Positions 1-8,053 of a DNA stretch of 64,000 bases are shown one piece after another. Position numbers and translations under genes: made by a program. Each line of letters begins with the position of its first letter. Within the stretch, counting starts at the first letter, position 1. The stretch comes from Spirosoma rigui (GTDB lineage: Bacteria > Bacteroidota > Bacteroidia > Cytophagales > Spirosomataceae): the NCBI RefSeq assembly GCF_002067135.1, contig NZ_CP020105.1, forward strand, positions 3,348,001-3,412,000. Reading direction: 5' to 3'. The notes below the pieces were generated by a model that did not search any database, had not been told where the DNA came from, and saw nothing but the letters and a program-made list of their open reading frames with translations.

Positions 1-580
1 ACGGTTTCTCGATCAGGCGGTCATAGGCGGGTTTCAGCAGGATAGAAACCATCGCCAGCCCCACTGCAAATGCCCAGGCTTCATTGGTGTCGCGAATATT
101 CAGAGCATACGCTACAATTTCGTGCGATATGATCAGGTCACCCGCCAGGAATGAAATACCCGCCACCAGGAACAGCAGTCCGGCCAGCAACGAATAATCG
201 GGAGAGGCTTTGGCCCGCCGTTCCCGCAGCGCGTCGATGTCGGCGTGTAACGTCTGCCGGTCGGCTTCGCGCTGTTTTACCTGCTTATCCAGCCGTTCTA
301 CCTGCAGAGCGTGGTTTTGCAGGTTGGAGTAAGCGGTACGGTTGGCCTCGGTCACGTCGGCGATCGCCTGCTCAGTTGCCGTTAGCTCGGTGCGTTTTTC
401 CTGAATACGCTCCGTAAGCCAGTCCGTGTTGACTTGGCTGGATAAATACCCTTCGTATGTTTCCCGGTTTACCCCCTCCACGCCACTGGTGTAGCCATGT
501 TGGAAGTCGGGGTTATTGTTTGGTTCCACAGTTGTCAGTTTATGGTTGCAGTGCGCGTAGCAGGCAAACCGTTTAACCAT
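1..580 (-). CDS. Hypothetical coiled-coil membrane protein (C-terminus outside the window)
   Basis: A minus-strand frame is open from an ATG at 580 to the left edge without a stop, about 193 codons. The N-terminal half is hydrophilic, with a motif HGYTSGVEG near residue 30 and then a long heptad-like stretch rich in E, Q and R (about residues 50-120). Two hydrophobic segments follow (about 128-148 and 165-185), so a coiled coil precedes a membrane hairpin. The ATG lies inside the end of the upstream gene: ATGGTTAA carries both this start and that gene's TAA, an 8-base overlap implying translational coupling. No family recognised. The start is well supported by the overlap; the function is unknown. 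Confidence 0.75.
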   Translation of the reverse strand, partial: MVKRFACYAHCNHKLTTVEPNNNPDFQHGYTSGVEGVNRETYEGYLSSQVNTDWLTERIQEKRTELTATEQAIADVTEANRTAYSNLQNHALQVERLDKQVKQREADRQTLHADIDALRERRAKASPDYSLLAGLLFLVAGISFLAGDLIISHEIVAYALNIRDTNEAWAFAVGLAMVSILLKPAYDRLIEKP

Positions 581-1658
581 GCAATACATCCTGCCGCTGC
601 TGTTCGCTGAGCCGGTAGCGGAGGCTGCGGGCGAGTTCAAACTCGCTCAGAAATAAGTTAACAAGTTGATCGCGCTGGGCGTTCAACCCAACCAGCGCAG
701 CTTCCTGCCGGCGCAACGCGCTGGCCTGTAGCCCCTGCTGCGATCGGTACGATGCAAGGTCGTTGTTCAGCAGCCGCAACTGACTCTCCAGGTCCGGTAA
801 GATCCTTTGCTGATCGTGTTTCTGTTGCCTTTCCAGACCCAGCGCCAACAGGTCATGTTGCAATCGAATCAGCAGGCTCAATAATAGCTTACCGGCCAGC
901 AGAAACAGAAACAGCACAAAAAGGAACAGGGCAACGGCCTGGCCCAGGGGTTGCCTGTGTAGCGCCTGTACCAGAATGAACAGTGCAGCCGCTACGGGCA
1001 GCCCCAGTTCTTCCACCAGCCGCCGACCCGTCAGCCGGGTGCCTTCCTCGTAAAAGAACGATGTTCGACCCGACAAATTGAACATGCCGGCGAGAAACAC
1101 GCCCAGGGCTATCCAATGGTTTGAAAAAACGGGCTGCAGGGTCGCATCGACCAGGTAAAATCCGCCGATGCAGAGTACAACCGATACGAGCAGGCTTACT
1201 ACGTTACGAAGAAGGGTATCTGATGCCGGACGGGGATTGATTACGGCATCAATACGTGCCTGCAACGCATGAGCCTGCGTTTCCCACTGGCTGATCTGTC
1301 GGTTGGTTTCGCGCAGGGCCTCTTCGGATTGTTCTTTATTCCGGGCAACGGAAACGGCCTGGTGCCGGAAGAAAGCCGTGATCTCAGCCACCTTTTCATC
1401 AGGCTGAGCATCAGACAAGCCAAACAGTACCCCTTCATCGCGGAGGGTGTCGGGATCGGAAAGCCAGTAAGGCTTGAGCATAGACGGTTCGGCGGAAGCG
1501 TTTTCAACCGACTCTTCTACGGCAGCAGGACGGGGATGGGTCATTAGCTGCGGCAGCGGTGTTAGTGGTAGTGCATTGGTAGCATTGGTAGGCAGGGTGG
1601 GGGGCGCTGGCGGGAACGGTTGCCGGAAATATGAACGTATGCGGTCGTACAGGGTCAT
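573..1658 (-). CDS. Hypothetical membrane protein with flanking coiled coils
   Basis: 361 aa, ATG start. The proline-rich N-terminus (residues 1-65) looks disordered. A helical stretch (about 90-140) is followed by hydrophobic segments near 150-172, 182-200, 215-233 and 240-265, and then a long heptad-rich C-terminal helix (about 270-355). It overlaps the next gene by 8 bases, so the two are probably made together and may interact: both combine coiled coils with membrane segments. I recognise no named family and no catalytic motif. The gene stands 73 bases after the amino acid permease gene in the same direction, but nothing ties its role to that transporter. Confidence 0.75.
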   Translation of the reverse strand: MTLYDRIRSYFRQPFPPAPPTLPTNATNALPLTPLPQLMTHPRPAAVEESVENASAEPSMLKPYWLSDPDTLRDEGVLFGLSDAQPDEKVAEITAFFRHQAVSVARNKEQSEEALRETNRQISQWETQAHALQARIDAVINPRPASDTLLRNVVSLLVSVVLCIGGFYLVDATLQPVFSNHWIALGVFLAGMFNLSGRTSFFYEEGTRLTGRRLVEELGLPVAAALFILVQALHRQPLGQAVALFLFVLFLFLLAGKLLLSLLIRLQHDLLALGLERQQKHDQQRILPDLESQLRLLNNDLASYRSQQGLQASALRRQEAALVGLNAQRDQLVNLFLSEFELARSLRYRLSEQQRQDVLHG

Positions 1659-1731
1659 GCTGAAGGATAGTAACTGACGGGGGAGTCAGGGTAAGTGTTG
1701 TCTAAGGGAGTCTGGCTGTGGCCGTTGCCGA

Positions 1732-3102
1732 TCAACTGGCCGCGCCCTCTGCCGGTGCCTTGAGTTGGGGGACGAACCATTTGAACAGGCCCCACGACAG
1801 GGCGAGTAGACCGCCAAATACCAGTGTAAGTACCGGATTGTAATAACTGATTGCCAGCAGGCAAACTACGGACAGTAGTAAGGCCACCATGGGTACGTAG
1901 GGGTAAAACGGGGTTCGATACGATCGAACCAGGTTCGGTTCAGTACGACGCAGGTGGAACAGGCTCAGTAAACTCATAATATACATGCCCAGCGCGCCGA
2001 ACACTGACAGGGTAATGATCTCTCCCGTTGTTCCCGATACCAGCGCCACCAGGCCGGCCAGTCCGCCAACGATCAGCGACCAGTGGGGTGTTTGAAACCG
2101 GCCATTGACGGCTGCTAGGAAAGAGGGTAGGTAACCCGCCCGGGCCAGCGCAAAAAGCTGGCGGGAGTAACCGAGTGTATTGGCGTGGAAGGAAGCAATC
2201 AGGCCGAACAGCCCAAGCCCGGCGAAGACTTTAGCCCATGAATTCTGCTGACCAAAAACCATAACCAGCGTTTCGGGAAGCGGGTAGTCCAGATCACTCA
2301 GCCGACGCCAGTCGCCCGCTCCGGCGCAGAGAAGCATTGTACCCAGGGCCAGTACCACCAGCGTACCGATGCTGAGCAGGTAACCGCGCGGTATGGTTTT
2401 ATTTGGATCTTTCACTTCTTCAGCAACCATGGCTACCCCTTCAATTGCCAGATAAAACCAGATAGCGAACGGCAGGGCAGCAAAGATGCCGCCAATTCCG
2501 AAGGACTCATTGTGGGCCAGAACGTTCTCCGTTTTGTAGGCGGGGGCAACCACGGCCATGAATATTAGCAATTCGATCACGGAGAGCACCGTTACGATCA
2601 CCGAGAAGTTGGCCGATTCGTTGACCCCGAGCAGGTTGATGCCAATAAAGACTACGTAAGAAGCGACAGCGACCCCCAGCACGGGCAAGGCGGGGTTAAG
2701 AAAATGCGCATAGGCCCCTAACGCGGCAGCAATAGCGGGCGGAGCCATCAGGAAGTCGACCAGGGTAGCAAAACCTGCCAGAAAGCCGCCCGTTGGCCCG
2801 AAAGCCCGGTAGGCGTAGGCAAAAGGGCCACCCGCGTCGGGAATGGCGGTCGTCAGTTCAGTATAACTGAAAATGAACGTAAGATAAAGGATCGTTACAA
2901 CGAGTGTGGCAATGAGAAAACCGATGGTACCCGCCACGGCCCAGCCGTAATTCCATCCGAAATATTCTCCGGATATGACCATGCCCACGGCAATAGCCCA
3001 CAGCTGGGTGGTCGAAATAACTTTGCGCAGGCCCGGCTTTGCCGATTCTTGTGCTCTGCTGGTCTGGGAAGACAGCAGGGGGCCTTTGGGAGGTTCGCCC
3101 AT
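1732..3102 (-). CDS. APC-family permease, ethanolamine permease type
   Basis: 456 aa with about 12 hydrophobic segments covering most of the length. The N-terminal run around WAIAVGMVISGEYFGWNYGW (residues about 35-54) and the later AIEGVAMVAEEVKDPNKTIPRG are typical of the ethanolamine permease branch of the amino acid-polyamine-organocation superfamily. The GEYFGWNYG signature is what separates this branch from generic amino acid permeases. The predicted role is proton-coupled import of ethanolamine or a similar small amine across the inner membrane. In related genomes this permease often sits beside eutBC (ethanolamine ammonia-lyase), but those genes are not in this window. The start is the first ATG of the frame. 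Substrate is inferred from family resemblance only. Confidence 0.85.
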   Translation of the reverse strand: MGEPPKGPLLSSQTSRAQESAKPGLRKVISTTQLWAIAVGMVISGEYFGWNYGWAVAGTIGFLIATLVVTILYLTFIFSYTELTTAIPDAGGPFAYAYRAFGPTGGFLAGFATLVDFLMAPPAIAAALGAYAHFLNPALPVLGVAVASYVVFIGINLLGVNESANFSVIVTVLSVIELLIFMAVVAPAYKTENVLAHNESFGIGGIFAALPFAIWFYLAIEGVAMVAEEVKDPNKTIPRGYLLSIGTLVVLALGTMLLCAGAGDWRRLSDLDYPLPETLVMVFGQQNSWAKVFAGLGLFGLIASFHANTLGYSRQLFALARAGYLPSFLAAVNGRFQTPHWSLIVGGLAGLVALVSGTTGEIITLSVFGALGMYIMSLLSLFHLRRTEPNLVRSYRTPFYPYVPMVALLLSVVCLLAISYYNPVLTLVFGGLLALSWGLFKWFVPQLKAPAEGAAS

Positions 3103-3198
3103 ACGAGGTGATCGGAATGAATAGGATGGACACTCGACTGCGCAGCTCGAATTACTCAGCGGTCAGGCCATCCCGGCATTCACCGGCGGCCTGAGTGA

Positions 3199-3939
3199 TT
3201 ACGCGTATCGCTGTAAAAATACGCGCTGGAGCGCAGTCCACAGCCGTTTTTTTAAATTTTGATCGGCTTCAATCGTTGGCAGTGAATCGGCCATCAAAAA
3301 AGTAATTCCCTCGAACCGGACGGGAGCGTAGCGGTCCATCATAATATCGAGGTTGATCCGCTCGAAGGGTACCCCAAACGTAATAAAATGGTTGATATAC
3401 TTACCCCGCAGCAACTCGGCAAAATCCATATCCTGTACACCGTGCAAATTGAGCAGATCAACCCCGTTGATGTTCAGATTTACGGCTTTCAGGATCTTCT
3501 CCAGAAACAGCAGGTTGCTCGGGTCCAGCTCTTCATCGGCCAGCAGTAATACTTTATGATTGAGCTGGGGCAAGCGGGATTGCTGTTGCACTGGCGGCAA
3601 AATCGAGGGCGTGGTGGGCCGGGGGGCCGGCTCGGGTAAGGGTTCGGGAGATACGATGACCGCCGTGGGCTCCGGCTCGGCTACGGCCACTACCAGCACG
3701 GGCGGGTCAACGGGTTCATCGACAAGTGTAACGACAGATGGCGGAGCCGGATTGGCCAGCTCGTCCAGGGCGGTGAGGAAATCGGCGTCGCTCCGGTCTG
3801 ATTTGGTCGTTTCCGGCGAATTCGGTTCGTCAAGAACGGCAACATCGGCTACGTTGTCAACCGGGTCCCAAGTGTCATTCGCCAGCCGGAAAAGCTGGTC
3901 GGTCTGGTAGAGGGTCTGGTAAAAATTGGTCGCTGACAT
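3199..3939 (-). CDS. Protein with disordered N-terminus and psi (HolD)-like C-terminal domain
   Basis: 246 aa. Residues 1-125 are low complexity (P, E, V, D rich) and probably disordered. Residues about 127-245 form a compact domain: an NHKVLLLADEELD strand, a helix-loop around LLFLEKILKAVNL, the strand NHFITFGV, then a FEGITFLMADSLPTIEAD segment, ending in a helix LKKRLWTALQRVF. The order, and especially the end (a 'P-x-L/I ... N/D-x-x-x-x-x-LW-x-x-L' pattern), recalls E. coli HolD, the psi subunit that links the clamp loader to SSB. Such proteins are usually annotated hypothetical in Bacteroidota. The gene is certain; the psi link is my inference from pattern and needs a profile or structure comparison. 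Confidence 0.75.
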   Translation of the reverse strand: MSATNFYQTLYQTDQLFRLANDTWDPVDNVADVAVLDEPNSPETTKSDRSDADFLTALDELANPAPPSVVTLVDEPVDPPVLVVAVAEPEPTAVIVSPEPLPEPAPRPTTPSILPPVQQQSRLPQLNHKVLLLADEELDPSNLLFLEKILKAVNLNINGVDLLNLHGVQDMDFAELLRGKYINHFITFGVPFERINLDIMMDRYAPVRFEGITFLMADSLPTIEADQNLKKRLWTALQRVFLQRYA

Positions 3940-3988
3940 GGGGGCGCGTGTTACTGAACCAACCGGTTAGACTAGGGAGGTCGAGCAG

Positions 3989-4423
3989 TTATTTACTAAG
4001 TTTATACCATTTAACCGGTTTCAATGGCTCACGACGGCCATCGAAGTTGCTTTCGAGCGGGCCGTAATGTTTGGTCAGGTAAGTAAGTATGGCGGGTTCT
4101 GAATCGCCCAGATCCCAGAGCTTTTGCGTACGCTGCATCCAGCGAATGCGCTCGATCCACTTGTCGCGGGAGAAGTGGCTCTGCAAAATCAACTTGCTCG
4201 AATGGCAGGCCGTACATTGCCCTTTCACGAGCGTCAGCTGGTCGTCGATAGCCAGTCCTGTTTCAGGATCTTTTTTGGCCGAGTCAGCCGCAACGAGGCT
4301 GGTCGCGTAGAGCCGCGTTGGCAGGACCGGCTGCGCAACGCCCGACGGACCGGGGAGCGCAACCGCGGATATGAACAGGCCGAGGGCAACCAGGCCGGTG
4401 GCGATTTCTGTTGTTTTACTCAT
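3989..4423 (-). CDS. c-type cytochrome, electron acceptor of the sulfite dehydrogenase
   Basis: 144 aa with an N-terminal signal peptide (hydrophobic residues about 7-30) and one haem c site, CTACH, near residue 75. A methionine in WMQRTQKLW about 30 residues later is the probable sixth ligand. It begins 19 bases after the stop of the molybdopterin enzyme gene and is surely co-transcribed with it. That pairing matches SorAB-type sulfite:cytochrome c oxidoreductases, where the small haem subunit accepts electrons from the Mo subunit in the periplasm. It is longer than a minimal SorB, with a C-terminal tail rich in basic residues. Confident as cytochrome c; the partnership is inferred from gene order. 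Confidence 0.85.
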   Translation of the reverse strand: MSKTTEIATGLVALGLFISAVALPGPSGVAQPVLPTRLYATSLVAADSAKKDPETGLAIDDQLTLVKGQCTACHSSKLILQSHFSRDKWIERIRWMQRTQKLWDLGDSEPAILTYLTKHYGPLESNFDGRREPLKPVKWYKLSK

Positions 4424-4442
4424 GGATGTTCATCAGTTAACG

Positions 4443-5714
4443 CTACGCAATACGTACAGCAATCCGATGGCAGGCGTTGTTACAGTAACCCTCCGGATTC
4501 CACTGCGGCATCACCATGGGTTGCGATACGCCGGCATCGTCAGTAGCCCGTGCCCATACTTCGTAGTAACCGGGACGGGGAAACGACACATTGGTAGACC
4601 AGTGCTGCCAGGCCAGCCGGTTTTTGGCGGGCTTCAGGTCGGCCTTCTGCCAGGTCGCGCCAAAATCGATCGACACGAATAGCTCTTTGACCGACCGGTC
4701 GCCCGCCCAGGCGTGTCCGCGCAGGGCCAGCGATTTTCCTTTTTCCAGCTGCGCACCCGTTTGCGGAAACGTTATGAGTGATTTAACGGGCATGGACTCA
4801 ATAATCCGGAACTGATCTTCGGGTGGGTCCTGACCGGGCTCTACGGGATTGATGGGTACTCTATAGCTTTTACCCGTCATCTTGGCCCCATCGTGAACCT
4901 TATTGCGTACGGCAATCGTATGCAGCCATTTTCCCGACGCCGACGCCGGCCAGCCGCCAACTACCAGCCGGAGGGGAGCCCCGTGTACGAGCGGGATATC
5001 CTTGCCGTTCATGGCCCAGGCAAGGAGGGTTTCGTCTTCCAGCGCCTTCCGCATGGGAACCCCACGCGAAATAACCGGCTTTTCAGGGTCCTGGCTCAGG
5101 TGAAGGTCTTTACCGTAGTAACCAATGTACACGGCATCGTTGGTTAGCCCAACATCGGCGAGGATATCCTTAAGCCGGACCCCTGTCCACTCCGCGCAGC
5201 CCACCCCACCATCAGTCCACTGGTTGCCCGACGTTTTTGGGAAATACCCCGCCCGCCCGTTGCCGGCGCATTCGAGCGTAAGCTGGTACGTGTAGGACTT
5301 GAATTTCTTCTTAAGGTCGGCGAGGGTATAGGTCCGGGCTTTTTTGACCGACTCGCCGTTGATGGTCAACGTCCAGGTGTTGGGATCAACCGAGGCCGGA
5401 ATGAGGCCGTTGTTGCGGATGAACAGTTTGTCGGCGGGCGTAATGGCATCGTCCAGCAAGTGAGCCGGCGTTTCCACGTTCCAGGGTTTGTCGTTTAGAA
5501 CGACCAGCCCTTTGTTTTTAGTGGCCATTGGGTCGACATCGACCAGGATAGGCAGGTAGTTTGCCGGCAGGGATTCGGCAAAAACAATCTCGGAGCCGAG
5601 CAGGGTCGTCAGGGTTGCCAGTGAACTTTTCTTCAGAAATCCCCGGCGATTGAAAGGGGTATCGAGTCGGTTTAACAAAACTTTGCGAGTAAGGGTAAAG
5701 AGCAGTTTACTCAC
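4443..5714 (-). CDS. Sulfite dehydrogenase / sulfite oxidase-type molybdopterin enzyme (SorA-like)
   Basis: Periplasmic oxidoreductase expected to oxidise sulfite to sulfate and pass electrons to the adjacent cytochrome c. A Tat-type signal (NRRGFLKKSS followed by a hydrophobic stretch) precedes the molybdopterin domain. LTLECAGNGR holds the cysteine expected to bind Mo, and a C-terminal Mo-co dimerisation domain ends in WNPEGY. The frame stays open back to 5801, but a rho-independent hairpin with a T-tract (5726-5764) and a TAnnTTTG box (5715-5722) lie in that stretch, so translation must start downstream. Candidates are GTG at 5714 (used here) or TTG at 5678, which would give a shorter, more typical n-region. 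No ATG is available before the Tat motif. Confidence 0.87.
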   Translation of the reverse strand: MSKLLFTLTRKVLLNRLDTPFNRRGFLKKSSLATLTTLLGSEIVFAESLPANYLPILVDVDPMATKNKGLVVLNDKPWNVETPAHLLDDAITPADKLFIRNNGLIPASVDPNTWTLTINGESVKKARTYTLADLKKKFKSYTYQLTLECAGNGRAGYFPKTSGNQWTDGGVGCAEWTGVRLKDILADVGLTNDAVYIGYYGKDLHLSQDPEKPVISRGVPMRKALEDETLLAWAMNGKDIPLVHGAPLRLVVGGWPASASGKWLHTIAVRNKVHDGAKMTGKSYRVPINPVEPGQDPPEDQFRIIESMPVKSLITFPQTGAQLEKGKSLALRGHAWAGDRSVKELFVSIDFGATWQKADLKPAKNRLAWQHWSTNVSFPRPGYYEVWARATDDAGVSQPMVMPQWNPEGYCNNACHRIAVRIA

Positions 5715-5722
5715 CAAAATTA
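5715..5722 (-). promoter_or_regulatory. Candidate -7 promoter element of the sulfite dehydrogenase operon
   Basis: TAATTTTG on the minus strand fits the Bacteroidota -7 consensus TAnnTTTG. It sits between the upstream terminator hairpin and the first possible start codons. No clear TTG lies 19-20 bases upstream, so the call rests on the -7 box and position only. If used, transcription would begin at about 5708-5710 and favour TTG 5678 as the start codon. Confidence 0.45.
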
Positions 5723-5725
5723 CAT

Positions 5726-5764
5726 AAAAAAAGCCAGCCCGCACGTACAAAGGCGGGTCTGGCT
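5726..5764 (-). terminator. Rho-independent terminator after the DUF2892 gene
   Basis: On the minus strand an 11-12 bp G+C-rich stem (AGCCAG-CCCGC paired with GCGGG-CTGGCT, one bulged A) with a 10-base loop is followed by seven T. It lies 38 bases after the stop of the DUF2892 gene and separates it from the sulfite dehydrogenase operon. Confidence 0.8.
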
Positions 5765-5801
5765 GCATGGGTGACGATGGTGGGATCGTCGAAATGAACA
5801 A

Positions 5802-6002
5802 CTAACGGGTCGTTACGGCCAATGAATCGTAAAGCAGGCAGTAACCGGTAAAGCAACTGATTGAGAGCAATACGGCAAAACTGACCATTAGAAATGCCAC
5901 GATACCGGTTGTCAAACCCAGTAAACACGGAACTACCAAATCAAGCGTCAGCAAAGCACGTAGCAGCTGATCGATCAGCCCAACGTTCTTTGTAAAGTTC
6001 AT
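5802..6002 (-). CDS. Small inner-membrane protein, DUF2892 family
   Basis: 66 aa. The N-terminus MNFTKNVGLIDQLLRALLTL and the later TGYCLLYDSL match the DUF2892 pattern (KNVG..DR..R, two membrane segments, G-x-C-x-LY), also found as the C-terminal membrane part of rhodanese YgaP-like proteins. Two hydrophobic segments span about residues 14-34 and 35-57. The conserved cysteine is present. These proteins often lie near sulfur, redox or detoxification genes, which agrees with the neighbouring sulfite dehydrogenase, but the molecular role is unknown. It is a single-gene unit, with a terminator on its downstream side and the purA terminator on its upstream side. Confidence 0.85.
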   Translation of the reverse strand: MNFTKNVGLIDQLLRALLTLDLVVPCLLGLTTGIVAFLMVSFAVLLSISCFTGYCLLYDSLAVTTR

Positions 6003-6046
6003 AGGGTAAGAAAGTTACGATAGGTACGAGGTACGTTGTAAATCTA

Positions 6047-6062
6047 GGTATATACACCTAAA
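6047..6062. repeat. Short inverted repeat upstream of the DUF2892 gene
   Basis: TAGGT and ACCTA arms separated by six A/T-rich bases lie 45 bases before the DUF2892 start, in a 90-base A/T-rich gap after the purA terminator. It could be an operator, but arms this short occur often by chance. Confidence 0.25.
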
Positions 6063-6092
6063 TTTCTGCTATCGTCTGAGTATTTTTTTTGT

Positions 6093-6123
6093 AAAAAAAG
6101 GCATCTGGTTAGCCAGATGCCTT
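6093..6123 (-). terminator. Rho-independent terminator of purA
   Basis: A perfect 11-bp stem AAGGCATCTGG / CCAGATGCCTT with a 4-base loop is followed by a T-tract on the minus strand. It begins 24 bases after the purA stop codon. Confidence 0.9.
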
Positions 6124-6146
6124 CGTACGTGTATATCGACTGTGGA

Positions 6147-7448
6147 TCAGGCTACTACTGATTGCCGGTAGATGATGGCCTCCCGGTCCGGGCTGGTCGA
6201 TATGAAGCTGATGGGTAACCCTAAAGATTCTTCCAGAAAGGATACATACTCAGCCAGTTCAGCGGGCATATCGTCAAACTGACGAATGGATGCCAGGTCC
6301 GTTTGCCAGCCTTTGAATGTTTTGTAAACCGGTTTCAGGTCGGTATCCGTCAGGTCGTAGGGGAGTTGCTCGGTGGTTGTCCCCGCTCCTTCGGTACCGT
6401 CGGGATACTGGTAATGGGTACATACCTGAATCTCGTCGAAGATATTCAGGACATCGACCTTCATCATAACCAGTTGCGTCACGCCGTTGATCATGATGGC
6501 GTACTTAAGGGCTGGTAAATCGATCCAGCCACACCGGCGCGGGCGACCCGTTGTGGAGCCAAATTCGCGACCCTCCTGGCGCATTTTCTCGCCTGTCTCG
6601 TCCAGCAGTTCGGTTGGGAAAGGACCACTCCCGACCCGGGTGCTGTACGCTTTGAAGATGCCATACACCTCACCAATCTGCCGGGGTGCTATACCCAGGC
6701 CGGTGCAGGCTCCCGCAGCCATGGTGCTCGATGAGGTTACGAACGGATACGAGCCAAAGTCAAGGTCGAGCAACGAACCCTGCGCCCCTTCGGCCAGGAT
6801 CTTCTTGCCCGATACCAGCGCGTCGTTGATAGCATACTCGCTATCGGTCAGCTGGAACTGTTTCATGAACTCGACCGCAGTGAAGAACTCGGCTTCGGCC
6901 TGGGGCAACACCGATGCATGGTCGAAATTGTTCTGATCCAGGATGAGCTTGTGGGCCTCAACCAGTTTCGTGTATTTGGCCCGGAAGTTAGGCGATTGGA
7001 TATCACCCACCCGCAGTCCCTGGCGCGCTACTTTATCCTGATACGTAGGACCAATGCCGCGCAGGGTCGAACCGATTTTCGACTCTCCTTTGGCCTGTTC
7101 GTAGGCCGCGTCCAGCAACCGGTGAGTAGGGATAATGATCGATGCCTTCTTCGAAATCAGCAGGTTTTCGTGCAGATTAAGGTTGTACTTCGCCAGGCCA
7201 TCGATTTCCTTCTTGAATACGATTGGGTCAAGCACAACGCCATTGCCAATGATATTGAGAATATCGCTGCGGAAAATTCCGGACGGAATCTGGTGCAAGA
7301 CGTGCTTGAAGCCATCGAATTCGAGTGTGTGACCGGCATTGGGTCCGCCCTGAAAACGAGCTACGACCTGATACTGTGGCGCGAGTACGTCCACAATTTT
7401 ACCTTTTCCTTCGTCGCCCCACTGGAGGCCTAATAAAACATCTACCAT
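6147..7448 (-). CDS. purA: Adenylosuccinate synthetase
   Basis: 433 aa, the usual length. It catalyses IMP + aspartate + GTP to adenylosuccinate, the first committed step to AMP, in the cytoplasm. The GTP-binding loop GLQWGDEGKGK is at residues 7-17, the catalytic His is in GPNAGHT (H40), and STRVGSGPFPTE and the STTGRPRRCGW region are intact. The ATG start is directly supported by the N-terminal VDVLLGLQWGDEGKGK alignment. It lies at the end of a rel-fur-DUF3291-purA run, all on the minus strand, and is closed by a strong terminator. A perfect 14-bp palindrome lies 11 bases upstream of the start and may be an operator. Confidence 0.98.
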   Translation of the reverse strand: MVDVLLGLQWGDEGKGKIVDVLAPQYQVVARFQGGPNAGHTLEFDGFKHVLHQIPSGIFRSDILNIIGNGVVLDPIVFKKEIDGLAKYNLNLHENLLISKKASIIIPTHRLLDAAYEQAKGESKIGSTLRGIGPTYQDKVARQGLRVGDIQSPNFRAKYTKLVEAHKLILDQNNFDHASVLPQAEAEFFTAVEFMKQFQLTDSEYAINDALVSGKKILAEGAQGSLLDLDFGSYPFVTSSSTMAAGACTGLGIAPRQIGEVYGIFKAYSTRVGSGPFPTELLDETGEKMRQEGREFGSTTGRPRRCGWIDLPALKYAIMINGVTQLVMMKVDVLNIFDEIQVCTHYQYPDGTEGAGTTTEQLPYDLTDTDLKPVYKTFKGWQTDLASIRQFDDMPAELAEYVSFLEESLGLPISFISTSPDREAIIYRQSVVA

Positions 7449-7458
7449 TTACTTATTC

Positions 7459-7472
7459 GATTGACGTCAATC
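7459..7472. promoter_or_regulatory. 14-bp perfect palindrome upstream of purA
   Basis: GATTGACGTCAATC is a perfect palindrome ending 11 bases before the purA ATG, in the 67-base gap after the DUF3291 gene. A dimeric regulator could bind it. About four such palindromes are expected by chance in a window of this size, so the placement is the only support. Confidence 0.35.
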
Positions 7473-7515
7473 CGATTTTGCGCACGGCTGCCGTCGTTAA
7501 ATTTAAAACAAACTT

Positions 7516-7992
7516 CTACTCTTCAGTACGACCTTCGCTACCGGTAGCATGCGCCGGGGCAGGCTGGATAGACCGGAACGAAAAAGCTCCGGGCCCCGGT
7601 CCCTGCCGGTTCAGCTGCTCCAGCTTTTCCCTAGCTTCGGTCAGCGTAGGGCGGTGGCCTTCCGGAACCCACCATAACACCGTAGTCAGGTCGGTCGACT
7701 TTTCAAACCATTTACGCCGGTCTTTCATCACCAGCGTATGCATGCTGTTAAAAACGAATGCCTGTAACTGCCCGACGGATTCCCAGACTGACATATTCAC
7801 GAGAATACGCTCATCGTCGAATGCCTGAATATCGGTAGCGTTGCCGCCTTCACCGGTCAGGCGCCATACAAACCCATCGCTGGCTTCGGCCAGGGCATTC
7901 ACTGCATCCAGCTGAGCCACAAAGTCGGCCATCAACGGATGGTTAATGCTGGGCGCGTTCATGCGCGAAATGTTCAGTTGGGCGAGTTGCAT
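7516..7992 (-). CDS. DUF3291 domain protein
   Basis: 158 aa from the ATG at 7992; longer frames reaching 8139 run into fur and are unlikely. The sequence follows the DUF3291 pattern closely: LAQLNISRMNAPSINHPLMADFV at the start, VNALAEASDGFVWRL, VNMSVWESVGQLQAFV, RRKWFE, and VLWWVPEGHRPT near the end. The fold is expected to be a ferredoxin-like dimeric alpha/beta barrel related to antibiotic-biosynthesis monooxygenases, but no activity is known for the family. It stands between fur (62 bases upstream) and purA (67 bases downstream) in the same direction. The C-terminal 20 residues are low complexity. Confidence 0.88.
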   Translation of the reverse strand: MQLAQLNISRMNAPSINHPLMADFVAQLDAVNALAEASDGFVWRLTGEGGNATDIQAFDDERILVNMSVWESVGQLQAFVFNSMHTLVMKDRRKWFEKSTDLTTVLWWVPEGHRPTLTEAREKLEQLNRQGPGPGAFSFRSIQPAPAHATGSEGRTEE

Positions 7993-8053
7993 AACGAGCA
8001 GATGCAGGCTGTAGTGCCGGAAAGTCAACCGCTGCCGTACAGCCTGCACAAAG

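Noticed and set aside
4443-4520. CNNACH near the C-terminus of the sulfite dehydrogenase as a second haem c site
   Set aside because: The spacing is CX3CH rather than CX2CH and the motif lies in the conserved WNPEGY end of the Mo-co dimerisation domain; no ligand partner seen.
5715-5801. N-terminal extension of the sulfite dehydrogenase starting at 5801
   Set aside because: It would be translated through a terminator hairpin and promoter-like box; the extra residues are not signal-peptide-like.
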